Shown here one piece after another: positions 29,723 to 39,256 of a DNA stretch of 64,000 bases. Numbering within the stretch: the stretch's first letter is position 1; every line of letters begins with the position of its first letter. The translations under genes were made by a program, and so were the position numbers. The notes under the pieces are model-generated. The model worked only from the letters and a program-made list of their open reading frames with translations. It had not been told where the DNA came from and ran no database searches. The DNA comes from Lachnospiraceae bacterium YSB2008 (lineage in GTDB: Bacteria; Bacillota; Clostridia; Lachnospirales; Lachnospiraceae): positions 124,001 to 188,000 of the forward strand of contig JHWR01000004.1 of NCBI GenBank assembly GCA_000687655.1, given 5' to 3'.

Positions 29723-32713
29723 ATGGGAGTTAATGAAGGCATGAGAGTTGAAGAGATAGACATTTTTGAAAGATTTGGTTTGCTTTTAAAGGATTTCCCG
29801 AATCATGTGATGCTTAGTGAGGGGCCGGCTGAAACTGATATAACAGCAGCACAGCTGGATATTCTTTCTGGAAAGGTATATAGGTACCTTAAGGATAAGG
29901 GCTTTGGCAAAGAGGATATGATCTGTATACTTCTTCCGAGAGGTACGGCAGTCGCCGTAGCTCTTTTGGGTATATGGAAAGCTGGAGCGGCGGCAGTTAT
30001 TATTGAGGAAAATAGTCCTATAGAAAGAACAGAATATATACAGAAGGATTGTGGATGTGTTCTTGTTTTGAATGAACAGGTTTGGAAAGAAATCCTCTGC
30101 GTAGAATCGCTTGAGGGGCATGAACCAATTGATCCTCATGCGGCAGCTTTTGCGGTTTATACCTCCGGAACCAGTGGTAATCCTAAGGGAGTTCTCCATG
30201 AGTATGGTAGAATTCCAATCACTTTTGCATCTTATCGTTGGAATGGTGTATCCATAAGCCAGCGTAGCGATATCATTATCCTATACTTTCCACTGAACTT
30301 TGTAGCTTCGATCATGTTTATGATAATAAGCTGGATGATAGGAACAAAGCTTCTGATCGTTCCTTGTTCTGTATCAAAGGATCCGCTCAAAATAATGGAA
30401 TTTTTAATAGAAAACAAAGTGACATTGGCATTCTTTCCACCATCACTTTTCAGGATGCAAAAAAACTTTGGCCCATATCTGAAAAAGGTCATCCTTTCTT
30501 CTGAGCCTGCTCATGGTATCTGGAAGGATTCTTCAGAAATGATGGTATTTAATGGGTATTGCAGTAGTGAGACGGCATGCGGACTATTGGTATCTGTGCT
30601 TGATAAGCCGAATGTTACTGCTCCTGTGGGACTGCCTCAATATTTTGTTGGCGTCTATCTATTAAATGATGAGGGTGAAGAGGTGGAGTTTGGTGAATCC
30701 GGCGAACTATGTTTTGATGCGCCGTTTACGAGGGGTTATATCAATCTGCCTGAACAGACCGCAAAGGCTTTTGCAAATGGCATCTTTCACAGCGGAGATC
30801 TTGCCAGACAAATGAGTGACGGACAGTATCAGATTATTGGAAGAATCAGTGACACGATTAAGATAAATGGTAAAAGAGTAGAACCGACAGAGGTTGAAGA
30901 AGCCATCAAGCGTGTTACAGGTCTTAAGTGGACAGCTGTCAGAAGCATTAAAGACAAAAATGGAATGCACCTCACTGCATATCATTTGGGAGAGGCTGAG
31001 ATTGGAATAGCCGAACTACGCGAGAAACTTGGTCAGATTCTACCTTACTACATGCTGCCTTCCTATTTTGTGAAAATTGATTCAATCCCAAGACTCAGTA
31101 ATGGAAAGATGAACAGAAAGGCTCTTCCTAGACCGGCTGTTTCTGACTATTTACGCGAGTATGTTCCTCCAACTAATGAGGCGGAGATGATAATATGTAA
31201 CGCTATGCAGAAGGTGCTGAAGATAAATAAGGTAGGAATAAAGGATGATTTTTTCCTGCTTGGCGGAGACTCGCTCACTTCTATGAAGTTGATTGTCGAG
31301 ACAGGATTCAGCGGACTGACTTTTGAAGATATATATTTAGGTTGTACAGTTTCAGGAATTGCAGAACGATACCTCAGTAAGCTGCGAGATACAGAGGAGA
31401 ACACTGAGAAGATTAATGAACAGGCAATTATAAAGTCTCATCCTCTGACCGTGGAACAAAAGTATATACTTAATTATGAACTTTATACTCCCAATACAAC
31501 TATGTATAACAATCCGGCTCTCTGTAGATTTATTGATGTGTCTGCAGAAGACCTGGCAGCAGCAATCAATAAAACTATACGGAATCACCCTTCTCTCCTG
31601 ACTACATTCTATTATGAGAATGGAGAGTATAAGCAGAGATATGCTCCTGAATTGATGCATGAAATTACAGTGGAGAAGATTTCGGATGAAGAATTTGAGG
31701 TTTTGCGAGGAACTTTGGTTCAGCCATTTAGAGAGATAACTGATTGTCTTCTTTGGCGTGGCAGAGTTTTCAGTGCACCGTCCGGAAATTATGTATTCTT
31801 TGATGTTCATCACTTGATCTTTGATGGTACTTCTTATTGGCTGTTTATGAGCGATCTGCAAAAATGCCTGTCTGATATAGAACTCGAACCGGATTACTAT
31901 TATTATGTTCTTGAACAGCGCGAAAAAGAAATGAACAGTGCTCTCTATGAGGAGGCTAAATCATATTTTGAGAAAAGATATGCAGGGGTGAAATGCATAC
32001 GTAATCTGCCTTATGATTATTCTTCTGATGAAAACTATGCAGGAGATATAGATATACCGCTACAATTTACTGATGATGATTATAATGCATTTGAAGCTTC
32101 AACCGGAATTGGAAGGAATGGACTATTCTTAATGGCCGGACTGCTTGCACTTGGTTCGGTAACCAATACCGACAAGATTATGCTTACTTGGATCTACAAC
32201 GGAAGAAAAGATCTTGATTCTATGAATAGTATAGGCATGTTGTTCTATACCTTGCCGCTAATGCTTACTATTACTGAGGAACTTACTATGGAAGAAATGC
32301 TGGCAGATATAAAAGAACAAATGAACAATTCCTTGAAATATAGTTCTTGTTCCTTTGTAAGTTCAACCTACGTATCTCCTGTGGAGGATGATTGTATTTG
32401 TTTCATGCTTCAGGACGATGCTAGAACCCTATCGGAAAATTGGCATCACCCCTTTGAAATGGTGGATATAGATATTGAGAACAGGGCTTCACAGACATCT
32501 CTTGATGTGGAGATTATGACAAATGGAGATGAGCCAAATCTTTATCTTGACTATGCTGCAAGTTTATATAAGAGGGATACAATTAAACATTATGGTGCTC
32601 TGATAAAGAGCTTTGCAGATAAACTTATATATTACAGAGACTGTCCGGACATTCGTGTTAGAGAGCTCATCAAAAAAAGAGAAAGTGAGGGACCTTCTAG
32701 AGTAAATGAATAA
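29723..32713 (+). CDS. Single-module NRPS-like protein (A-PCP-C)
   Basis: This 996-residue protein has three domains. The adenylation domain (about 1-480) shows YTSGTSGNPKGV (A3), NGYCSSETACG (A5), HSGDLARQ (A7), GRISDTIKINGKRVEPTEVEEAI (A8) and SNGKMNRKALP (A10 Lys). The carrier domain has LLGGDSLTSM with phosphopantetheine Ser517. The condensation domain (about 570-990) has HHLIFDG at 696-702, matching the catalytic HHxxxDG. There is no thioesterase or reductase domain. Activation of one acyl or amino acid and its transfer to a free amine or hydroxyl is expected. The next gene encodes a MATE exporter and overlaps it by 8 bases, pointing to coupled synthesis and export. Confidence 0.93.
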   Translation: MGVNEGMRVEEIDIFERFGLLLKDFPNHVMLSEGPAETDITAAQLDILSGKVYRYLKDKGFGKEDMICILLPRGTAVAVALLGIWKAGAAAVIIEENSPIERTEYIQKDCGCVLVLNEQVWKEILCVESLEGHEPIDPHAAAFAVYTSGTSGNPKGVLHEYGRIPITFASYRWNGVSISQRSDIIILYFPLNFVASIMFMIISWMIGTKLLIVPCSVSKDPLKIMEFLIENKVTLAFFPPSLFRMQKNFGPYLKKVILSSEPAHGIWKDSSEMMVFNGYCSSETACGLLVSVLDKPNVTAPVGLPQYFVGVYLLNDEGEEVEFGESGELCFDAPFTRGYINLPEQTAKAFANGIFHSGDLARQMSDGQYQIIGRISDTIKINGKRVEPTEVEEAIKRVTGLKWTAVRSIKDKNGMHLTAYHLGEAEIGIAELREKLGQILPYYMLPSYFVKIDSIPRLSNGKMNRKALPRPAVSDYLREYVPPTNEAEMIICNAMQKVLKINKVGIKDDFFLLGGDSLTSMKLIVETGFSGLTFEDIYLGCTVSGIAERYLSKLRDTEENTEKINEQAIIKSHPLTVEQKYILNYELYTPNTTMYNNPALCRFIDVSAEDLAAAINKTIRNHPSLLTTFYYENGEYKQRYAPELMHEITVEKISDEEFEVLRGTLVQPFREITDCLLWRGRVFSAPSGNYVFFDVHHLIFDGTSYWLFMSDLQKCLSDIELEPDYYYYVLEQREKEMNSALYEEAKSYFEKRYAGVKCIRNLPYDYSSDENYAGDIDIPLQFTDDDYNAFEASTGIGRNGLFLMAGLLALGSVTNTDKIMLTWIYNGRKDLDSMNSIGMLFYTLPLMLTITEELTMEEMLADIKEQMNNSLKYSSCSFVSSTYVSPVEDDCICFMLQDDARTLSENWHHPFEMVDIDIENRASQTSLDVEIMTNGDEPNLYLDYAASLYKRDTIKHYGALIKSFADKLIYYRDCPDIRVRELIKKRESEGPSRVNE

Positions 32714-34433
32714 AAGAACTTTTTGTAAAAATAAGTTTGGTTCAATGCTTATATCAGGTACATTTACTATGGCTGTTTTGTATCTTATGATGCTTAGCGA
32801 TAGTATTATAGCTGGTCACTTTATAGGGGAAAAAGGTATAGCTGCAATTAATTCAATTACCCCTGTAACAGGTGTGTCGACTTTCTTTGGATGCATGGTT
32901 TCTACTGGAGCTGGTATTGTATACAGTCAGGATATCGGTGCTATGAGAAAAAAACATGCTGATCAGATATATGGCCAGGGTTTAATTGTTACTTTTGTTA
33001 TAGGTATTATCTCGGCCGTTATTCTATATTTTATACGTGATTTATATTTTAGCATGAGTGGTGTTACAGGAGAAATATATGATAGAGCTTTAGAGTACTA
33101 TAAACTTACACCTGTTAATATATTTTTGACGGTTCTTGTTTATTATCTTGAGGGCATGGTCTTCAGCGATGGCGATGAACTGATAAACAATCTGGGGTAT
33201 ATATTCCAGATTGGCGGAAATATCTTATGTTCCATAATTCTGGCAAAACAATATGGCATGATTGGTATAATTATAGGATCTATAATTGGAAATGGGCTTG
33301 GCATTATAGTGTCCTGCATCCACTTTTTTAGAAAAAGTAATACTCTTCATTTTGTTTGGTACTTTAATATAAAAGAACTGATAAAGACGACGCGCTTCAG
33401 TATAGTAGATGCTGTGATATATCTATGCTGGTCGGTTATGGATTATGTTTTGATAAGCTATGTGTCGGTGCACTATGGAGATACCGGGCTGATTACACTT
33501 GCGGTGGTGGTAAGCCTTATAGAGTTTGGCGTTGTTTTGGATGGCGTTGGAATGGCTGTTCAGCCACTTCTGGGAACATATTCGGGCGAAAAAAATCATG
33601 TCCTTATAAAAAGGTTGATGCGTATGGCAGTACAAGCAGCTGTTCTAGAGGGGATAGTAGTAAATGTACTGGTTATAATTTTTGCCAAGCAGTTCTGCGC
33701 CCTTTTCGGAATAACAGCTGGGGCAGCACTGGCTCCATCCATAGCTGCGGTTAGAATTGTTTCTTTTGGACTTGTATTTTGCAGTGCTGTTTCTCTTTTT
33801 ACCTCTTATTATATGTTGATAGATCATATAGGTCTTTCAGTAGCTGTTACTGTTCTTAAAGATGGCATTTTATACTCATTTTTGCCGCTTCTTGGTTCGG
33901 TTATAGCGGGTGAAAAAGGAATGTGGATTGCATTTGTTGTTGCTCCGATAGTAACACTTGTTATATCGCTGGCGTATGTTTATCTTCGATATGGGAAAGA
34001 ATTATATCCTTATTTGTTAAAGGATATGGATTCGGAAATATTTGTTTTTGATGATGTTTTGACAAAGGAGTCGGCAACTGGTCTTTCAGAAAAGGTTGAA
34101 ACCCTACTGGAAGAGCATAACTATCCTAAGGGTGTGGTGAATAAAGCTGCTTTATTTGTCGAGGAGATCGGACTTACAATTCTTGAACAGAATAAGAAAG
34201 AGAAGAATGGACTTTTGATAGAGCTTTCTGTGTTTTTTGAAGAAAACAGTGCTCTTATCATAGAGCGTGATTCTGGAAAAATATTTGATATCACTGATCC
34301 TGATCAGAAGATAGAAGGACTTAGTGGATTTATACTTAGCGGTCTCATGGAAATGCATAAGGAAAAGGCTTATCTTATAACTACAGGTTATAATCGCAAT
34401 ATGATGAGATTTAGCATTGCTGAAAAACATTGA
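32706..34433 (+). CDS. MATE exporter fused to an RsbW-like domain
   Basis: Residues 1 to about 440 are a twelve-helix MATE-family cation antiporter (SDSIIAGHFIGEKGIAAINSITP, then the second half from about 225). Residues about 450-575 form a cytoplasmic GHKL-like domain with VEEIGLTILEQN, RDSGKIFD and GLSGFILSGLM. The Asp-x-Gly of G1 is kept, but the N-box Asn is missing and the glycine-rich lid is altered, so binding without kinase activity is likely. The STAS proteins encoded upstream are the obvious ligands. This would place control of export directly under the partner switch. It is the last gene of part A. Confidence 0.88.
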   Translation: MNKRTFCKNKFGSMLISGTFTMAVLYLMMLSDSIIAGHFIGEKGIAAINSITPVTGVSTFFGCMVSTGAGIVYSQDIGAMRKKHADQIYGQGLIVTFVIGIISAVILYFIRDLYFSMSGVTGEIYDRALEYYKLTPVNIFLTVLVYYLEGMVFSDGDELINNLGYIFQIGGNILCSIILAKQYGMIGIIIGSIIGNGLGIIVSCIHFFRKSNTLHFVWYFNIKELIKTTRFSIVDAVIYLCWSVMDYVLISYVSVHYGDTGLITLAVVVSLIEFGVVLDGVGMAVQPLLGTYSGEKNHVLIKRLMRMAVQAAVLEGIVVNVLVIIFAKQFCALFGITAGAALAPSIAAVRIVSFGLVFCSAVSLFTSYYMLIDHIGLSVAVTVLKDGILYSFLPLLGSVIAGEKGMWIAFVVAPIVTLVISLAYVYLRYGKELYPYLLKDMDSEIFVFDDVLTKESATGLSEKVETLLEEHNYPKGVVNKAALFVEEIGLTILEQNKKEKNGLLIELSVFFEENSALIIERDSGKIFDITDPDQKIEGLSGFILSGLMEMHKEKAYLITTGYNRNMMRFSIAEKH

Positions 34434-34489
34434 CATTGGTGGGGGATTACTATATTATAAAATATGAGAAGAGTATCTACTTAATGGGT

Positions 34490-34518
34490 GTGACGTCTTG
34501 ATTTGCGTACACTATAAT
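34490..34518 (+). promoter_or_regulatory. Promoter upstream of the RiPP export genes
   Basis: GTGACG and TATAAT are separated by 17 bp. The predicted start is followed by a terminator hairpin before the first gene. Confidence 0.5.
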
Positions 34519-34560
34519 CAGACAGACAGCGTAACTACATTACATATCAGCAATCATAAA

Positions 34561-34607
34561 GCATATCCACGTGGAGACTGATCCGGTGGATGCGCTTTTT
34601 TGTTTTT
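34561..34607 (+). terminator. Terminator or attenuator in the RiPP leader
   Basis: GCATATCCAC pairs with GTGGATGCGC (one mismatch, one wobble), followed by TTTTTTGTTTTT. It lies 26 bases before the first RiPP gene, about 40 bases after the predicted transcription start. Confidence 0.7.
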
Positions 34608-34632
34608 CATCATACGAAAGGATCCTTAATAT

Positions 34633-34857
34633 ATGGCAGAAAAATCGATATTTCGTAAAAAAAGCCTTGAAAGAGTTACATCCCCCGAGCAGCTTGACGA
34701 CTATATCAAAGTGACCACACCTTCTGTGTGGATGATACTGTTTGCAACGCTGGTTCTTATCGCTGGGACTTTTTTCTGGGCCGTGTTCGGAAAGATACAG
34801 GTCAATACTGAAAACGGAGTAAAGGAAGTGGCACCGATAAGTTATGTCATCAAATAA
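34633..34857 (+). pseudogene. Truncated NHLM-type HlyD membrane-fusion protein
   Basis: The 74-residue frame has the N-terminus typical of NHLM bacteriocin-system HlyD proteins (cytoplasmic Lys/Arg/Glu stretch, one helix at about 34-52). It then jumps straight to an ending, GVKEVAPISYVIK, that resembles the family's C-terminus. Full-length members have roughly 200 more residues forming the periplasmic adaptor. I infer an in-frame internal deletion. It overlaps the C39 ABC gene by 14 bases, as intact copies commonly do. Adaptor function is probably lost unless supplied from elsewhere. Confidence 0.75.
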
Positions 34858-37042
34858 GAAGAACAGGATTAAACAGCCGGTGACAAATGGCGTAGCAAAG
34901 GTTCCCGTCGTTATGCAGATGGAGGCGCTTGAGTGCGGTGCGGCGAGCCTTACCATGGTCATGGCTTATTATGGAAAATGGGTCCCCCTTGAGCAGGTCC
35001 GGGAGGACTGTGGTGTTTCACGCGACGGATCCAAGGCCGGAAACATCGCAAGGGCTGCAAGGACATATGGTTTTAATGCCACAGGATATAGGTTCGAACC
35101 GGATCAGCTTAAAAAACAGGCCAAATTTCCGTGCATCATACACTGGGAATTCAATCATTTTGTCGTTTTATGCGGCTTCAAAAAAGGGAAGGTGTACATC
35201 AACGACCCCGCAAGGGGTGATGTCATCATAACCGAGAAGGAGTTTGACGAAGCCTTTACCGGTGTTACAGTAGTCATCACTCCGGGCGAAGGATATGAGC
35301 CCTCCGGAAAACCCAAGAGCATGATCGCATTTGCTAAAAAGCGCATGATCGGAGCCGGATCGGCAACTGCATTTGTTGCGATAACAACGTCAGTCACATC
35401 AATATGTGCCATTGCTTTGGCAGGTTTTTCCAGGTTCTTCATGGATGAACTGCTTCCCGGAAGAAATCCTTCACTTGTCGGCGGCTTTATGGCCGCGCTT
35501 ATAATACTTACCATTGTACAGATCGTTGCGGCATGGATCACTGCGCTTTATTCATTCCGGATAAGCGGTAAGTTTGCTGCTGTCGGAAATGCTGCATATT
35601 TCTGGCATGTCCTGCAACTTCCCATGAGTTTTTTTTCACAACGTATGGTAGGTGATATAGAACAAAGACGTCAGGCCAACGCAAACATAGCAAGTATTCT
35701 TGTCAATACATTTGCTCCCCTTGTTATAAATACAGCGATGTTGATCTTTTACCTCGGTGTGATGCTGTCGTATTCGGTTGCGATGACGGCGATAGGCATC
35801 GTTGCCATAGCGGTGAATGTTTTTGTGGCATATTTTGTCAGCGCAAAAAGGAACAATATCACCCGTGTCATGATGCGCGACGAAAGTAAGCTGTATTCAC
35901 AGACGGTATCAGGCATAGAGATGATAGAGACTATCAAATCAAGCGGTGCCGAGAACGGATTCTTTACCAAATGGTCCGGATATGAGGCGAGCGTTAACAG
36001 CCAGCGCGTTAAGTTTGCCGGGATAGATGCAAGACTCGGAAATGTACCTGTGATCGTCATGGAACTTGTTAACGATATCGTGCTCCTTATGGGAGTTTAC
36101 CTTATGATAAAGGGCGAGTTCACATCTGGTATGGTACTCGCATTTCAGGGATTTCTTGTGCAGTTCCTGCTGCCGGCGCAATCACTCATAGAAGCGGGTC
36201 AGGGTCTTCAGGAAATGCGTACGCAGATGGAACGTATCGATGATGTCATGGAATATCCGAAAGATGCGGTACTTGAGCATGCCGATTCTTCGGACGGTGA
36301 GGAAAAAACTTTTTCGAACAAATTGTCAGGTAAGCTCGAGCTTAAGAATGTGACATTCGGTTATTCGAAGCTTTCACCGCCGCTTATCGAGAACTTTAAC
36401 CTTACACTCGAGATAGGAAAGAGTGTTGCTTTCGTAGGCGGGAGCGGATGCGGGAAGAGTACACTTTCGCGCCTTATATCAGGTCTGTACCGTCCGTGGG
36501 AGGGAGAGATCCTGTTTGACGGCAAACCGGTGGGCGAGATAGACAGGGACCTGTTTACAAGCTCTGTGGCGGTTGTAAATCAGGACATCATACTGTTCGA
36601 GGATACTATAGCGAACAATATCAAAATGTGGGACAACTCCATCGAGGATTTCGCGATGATACTTGCGGCAAGGGACGCACATGTTCATGAGGATATCATG
36701 AAGAGGGACGGAGGCTACTCGTATAAGATTCGTGATGGTGGACTTGATTTTTCGGGAGGACAACGTCAGAGGATCGAGATAGCACGTGTCCTTGCGCAGG
36801 ATCCGACGATCATGATAATGGATGAGGCCACAAGCGCACTTGATGCTCAGACGGAGTATGATGTCGTCTCATCAATAAAAGAAAGAGGTATCACAACGAT
36901 AGTCGTGGCACACAGGCTCTCAACGATAAGAGACTGTGACGAGATAATAGTGCTTGATAAAGGTAAGATCAGTGAGCGCGGGACACATGACGAACTCATA
37001 GCTATGGATGGCCTTTACGCGAAGCTTTTGACAAGCGAATAG
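34844..37042 (+). CDS. NHLM-type ABC exporter with C39 leader peptidase
   Basis: This 732-residue protein has an N-terminal C39 peptidase domain with Cys31 (ALECGAASL), His105 (NHFVVLCG) and Asp121 (INDPARG), all intact. Six membrane helices follow, then an ATPase with GGSGCGKST, DFSGGQRQR and IMIMDEATSALD. C39 enzymes cut after a Gly-Gly in the leader. The two precursors encoded downstream have VAGG at exactly that place. It is expected to cleave and export the mature peptide. The DNA is visibly richer in G+C than part A. Confidence 0.94.
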   Translation: MSSNKKNRIKQPVTNGVAKVPVVMQMEALECGAASLTMVMAYYGKWVPLEQVREDCGVSRDGSKAGNIARAARTYGFNATGYRFEPDQLKKQAKFPCIIHWEFNHFVVLCGFKKGKVYINDPARGDVIITEKEFDEAFTGVTVVITPGEGYEPSGKPKSMIAFAKKRMIGAGSATAFVAITTSVTSICAIALAGFSRFFMDELLPGRNPSLVGGFMAALIILTIVQIVAAWITALYSFRISGKFAAVGNAAYFWHVLQLPMSFFSQRMVGDIEQRRQANANIASILVNTFAPLVINTAMLIFYLGVMLSYSVAMTAIGIVAIAVNVFVAYFVSAKRNNITRVMMRDESKLYSQTVSGIEMIETIKSSGAENGFFTKWSGYEASVNSQRVKFAGIDARLGNVPVIVMELVNDIVLLMGVYLMIKGEFTSGMVLAFQGFLVQFLLPAQSLIEAGQGLQEMRTQMERIDDVMEYPKDAVLEHADSSDGEEKTFSNKLSGKLELKNVTFGYSKLSPPLIENFNLTLEIGKSVAFVGGSGCGKSTLSRLISGLYRPWEGEILFDGKPVGEIDRDLFTSSVAVVNQDIILFEDTIANNIKMWDNSIEDFAMILAARDAHVHEDIMKRDGGYSYKIRDGGLDFSGGQRQRIEIARVLAQDPTIMIMDEATSALDAQTEYDVVSSIKERGITTIVVAHRLSTIRDCDEIIVLDKGKISERGTHDELIAMDGLYAKLLTSE

Positions 37043-37060
37043 AGACATTTGGGAGATAAG

Positions 37061-39256
37061 ATGGCAAGCTGGTTCGAGGAGCAGATAGAGCTTCGTAAAC
37101 AAAACGATATAGAAGCATTTGAGGATTCGTGCCTTAAGATCGCGGGTTCAGTCATGGGGCTGAAATTGTCTGCCGCACTGCAGAATGAACGAGAACAGGC
37201 AACGGATGCAATAGGATCGATCCTTAAATACTATCACATAAAGGTCAGGGAAGTTCCCGAAAGACTGCAGTCGATCGAGGAAGTTCTTGAGTATCTTCTT
37301 CGTCCTTATGGCGTCATGACAAGGCAGGTAGTACTTCGCGAGGGTTGGAGAAAAGACGCTTCGGGTGCTATGCTGACAACCTTTGCTGATGACGGCAAGC
37401 CTGTAGCACTTATCCCTGCAGGGGCAAACGGCTATAAATATGCTGATCCGGAAACGGGTATGATGACAAAGGTCACAGCAGCTTCGGAAAAGCTCTTCAG
37501 CGGCGAGGCATTTGCTTTTTATAAAGCATTCCCTACAAGAGCGATGACTATGAAGGATCTGTACGGATACATCTTCTCTAACCTTGACAGGGGCGGTGTA
37601 TGTGGCTACTTCGGTTTTGCGCTTATCGCGACCTGTGTCGGAATGCTGATCCCGTGGATAAACAGGCTGCTGTTCACGGATATCGTGGCGATGAGGAGTG
37701 TATCCGCATTTATTGCGATAGCGGTATTTCTCATATGTGCATCGCTTTCAAGCCTTCTGTTCGGAACGATACAGGGCCTGTTCCTTCACAGGCTGACGCA
37801 GAAGTTAAACCTAAGCATCGAGTCAGCAACGATGATGAGAATCCTGACGCTTCCGAGTTCATTCTTTACGAAATACACTTCGGGTGATCTTGCACAACGC
37901 GTCAGCAACATGAGTATCCTCATATACGAGATACTTAACATGGTCATGACATGTTTTACGACTGCGCTGTTCTCGTTCCTCTATATCTTCCAGATAAGAT
38001 CGTTCGCACCTGCACTTGCGGTCCCTGCTTTTCTTGTGGCAACGCTTCAGATGATAACGCTGGTCGCTGCCCTTGTCATAAGATCAAGGTTAAACATGAC
38101 GCAGATGGAGCTTGGCGCAAAAGAGAGTGGGCTGTCCTATTCGCTTATCGCCGGTATCGAGAAAATCAAGCTCTCCGGTGCTGAGCGTCGCGCATTTTCC
38201 AAGTGGGCTAATGCATATGCCACGCAGTCAAAGTATATGTATGATCCGCCGATGTTCGTGAAGGTATTCCCGGCGATCATAACGGCGATATCCCTTACAG
38301 GGACGATCATCATATATTATCAAGCGATAAAAACTCATGTGGATGTTGCCCAGTACTATGCGTTCAACGCTGCTTTTGCAATCGTATGCGGGGCAATTAA
38401 GACGCTCGTTCCGATGATAGAGCCCGCGGCAAGGATAGTACCGACATTTGAACTGCTTCGACCGGTGATCGAGACGGCACCCGAGATAGCCGAGGACAAA
38501 CCGGTGATAGAAAAGCTCTCCGGCGGTATTGAACTTAATAATGTTACATTCCGCTACAGTGAGGACATGCCTCCGGTGCTCGATGATCTTAGCCTTAGGA
38601 TAAAGCCGGGACAGTATGTGGCGATAACGGGTAAGAGCGGATGCGGCAAGAGTACGCTTATGCGCGTTATGCTCGGGTTTGAGAAGCCGCAGAAGGGTGC
38701 GGTCTATTATGACGGGCGGGACCTTAACAGGATCGATCTGAAGTCCTTAAGGTCCAAGATCGGAACCGTCATGCAGAACATGTCGCTTTTTATGGGAGAT
38801 ATATATTCGAACATTGTCATCTCCGCCCCGCAGCTGACACTTGATGATGCCTGGGAAGCGGCTGAAATGGCAGGTGTAGCCGAAGATATCAGGCAGATGC
38901 CGATGAATATGTTCACTATCATAGGAGAAGGCAGTGGCGGCATATCGGGTGGACAGAAACAGCGCCTTATGATAGCACGTGCCATCGCCCCGAAGCCGAA
39001 GATATTAATGTTTGATGAGGCAACAAGTGCACTTGACAATATAACGCAGAAGCAGGTATCTGATTCACTTGATGGCCTCAAGTGTACAAGGATCGTGATA
39101 GCACACAGACTGTCCACAATAAAGAACTGTGACAGGATCATCGTTCTTGATAAAGGAAAGATCGTGGAAGACGGAACCTATGACGAGTTGATCGCAGAGA
39201 ACGGTTTCTTTGCCGAACTCGTGTCGCGCCAGCAGGTTGAGCGTAAGAATGGATAA
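37061..39256 (+). CDS. Second NHLM-type ABC exporter subunit
   Basis: This protein of about 731 residues has a soluble N-terminal region of about 170 residues where a peptidase would be, but without a Cys/His pair. Six helices follow, then an ATPase with TGKSGCGKST, GISGGQKQR and ILMFDEATSALD. It matches the peptidase-less partner ABC protein of NHLM systems, which probably pairs with the C39 subunit. I chose the ATG at 37061 with GGGAGATAAG upstream. It ends 8 bases inside the next, broken gene. Confidence 0.92.
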   Translation: MASWFEEQIELRKQNDIEAFEDSCLKIAGSVMGLKLSAALQNEREQATDAIGSILKYYHIKVREVPERLQSIEEVLEYLLRPYGVMTRQVVLREGWRKDASGAMLTTFADDGKPVALIPAGANGYKYADPETGMMTKVTAASEKLFSGEAFAFYKAFPTRAMTMKDLYGYIFSNLDRGGVCGYFGFALIATCVGMLIPWINRLLFTDIVAMRSVSAFIAIAVFLICASLSSLLFGTIQGLFLHRLTQKLNLSIESATMMRILTLPSSFFTKYTSGDLAQRVSNMSILIYEILNMVMTCFTTALFSFLYIFQIRSFAPALAVPAFLVATLQMITLVAALVIRSRLNMTQMELGAKESGLSYSLIAGIEKIKLSGAERRAFSKWANAYATQSKYMYDPPMFVKVFPAIITAISLTGTIIIYYQAIKTHVDVAQYYAFNAAFAIVCGAIKTLVPMIEPAARIVPTFELLRPVIETAPEIAEDKPVIEKLSGGIELNNVTFRYSEDMPPVLDDLSLRIKPGQYVAITGKSGCGKSTLMRVMLGFEKPQKGAVYYDGRDLNRIDLKSLRSKIGTVMQNMSLFMGDIYSNIVISAPQLTLDDAWEAAEMAGVAEDIRQMPMNMFTIIGEGSGGISGGQKQRLMIARAIAPKPKILMFDEATSALDNITQKQVSDSLDGLKCTRIVIAHRLSTIKNCDRIIVLDKGKIVEDGTYDELIAENGFFAELVSRQQVERKNG

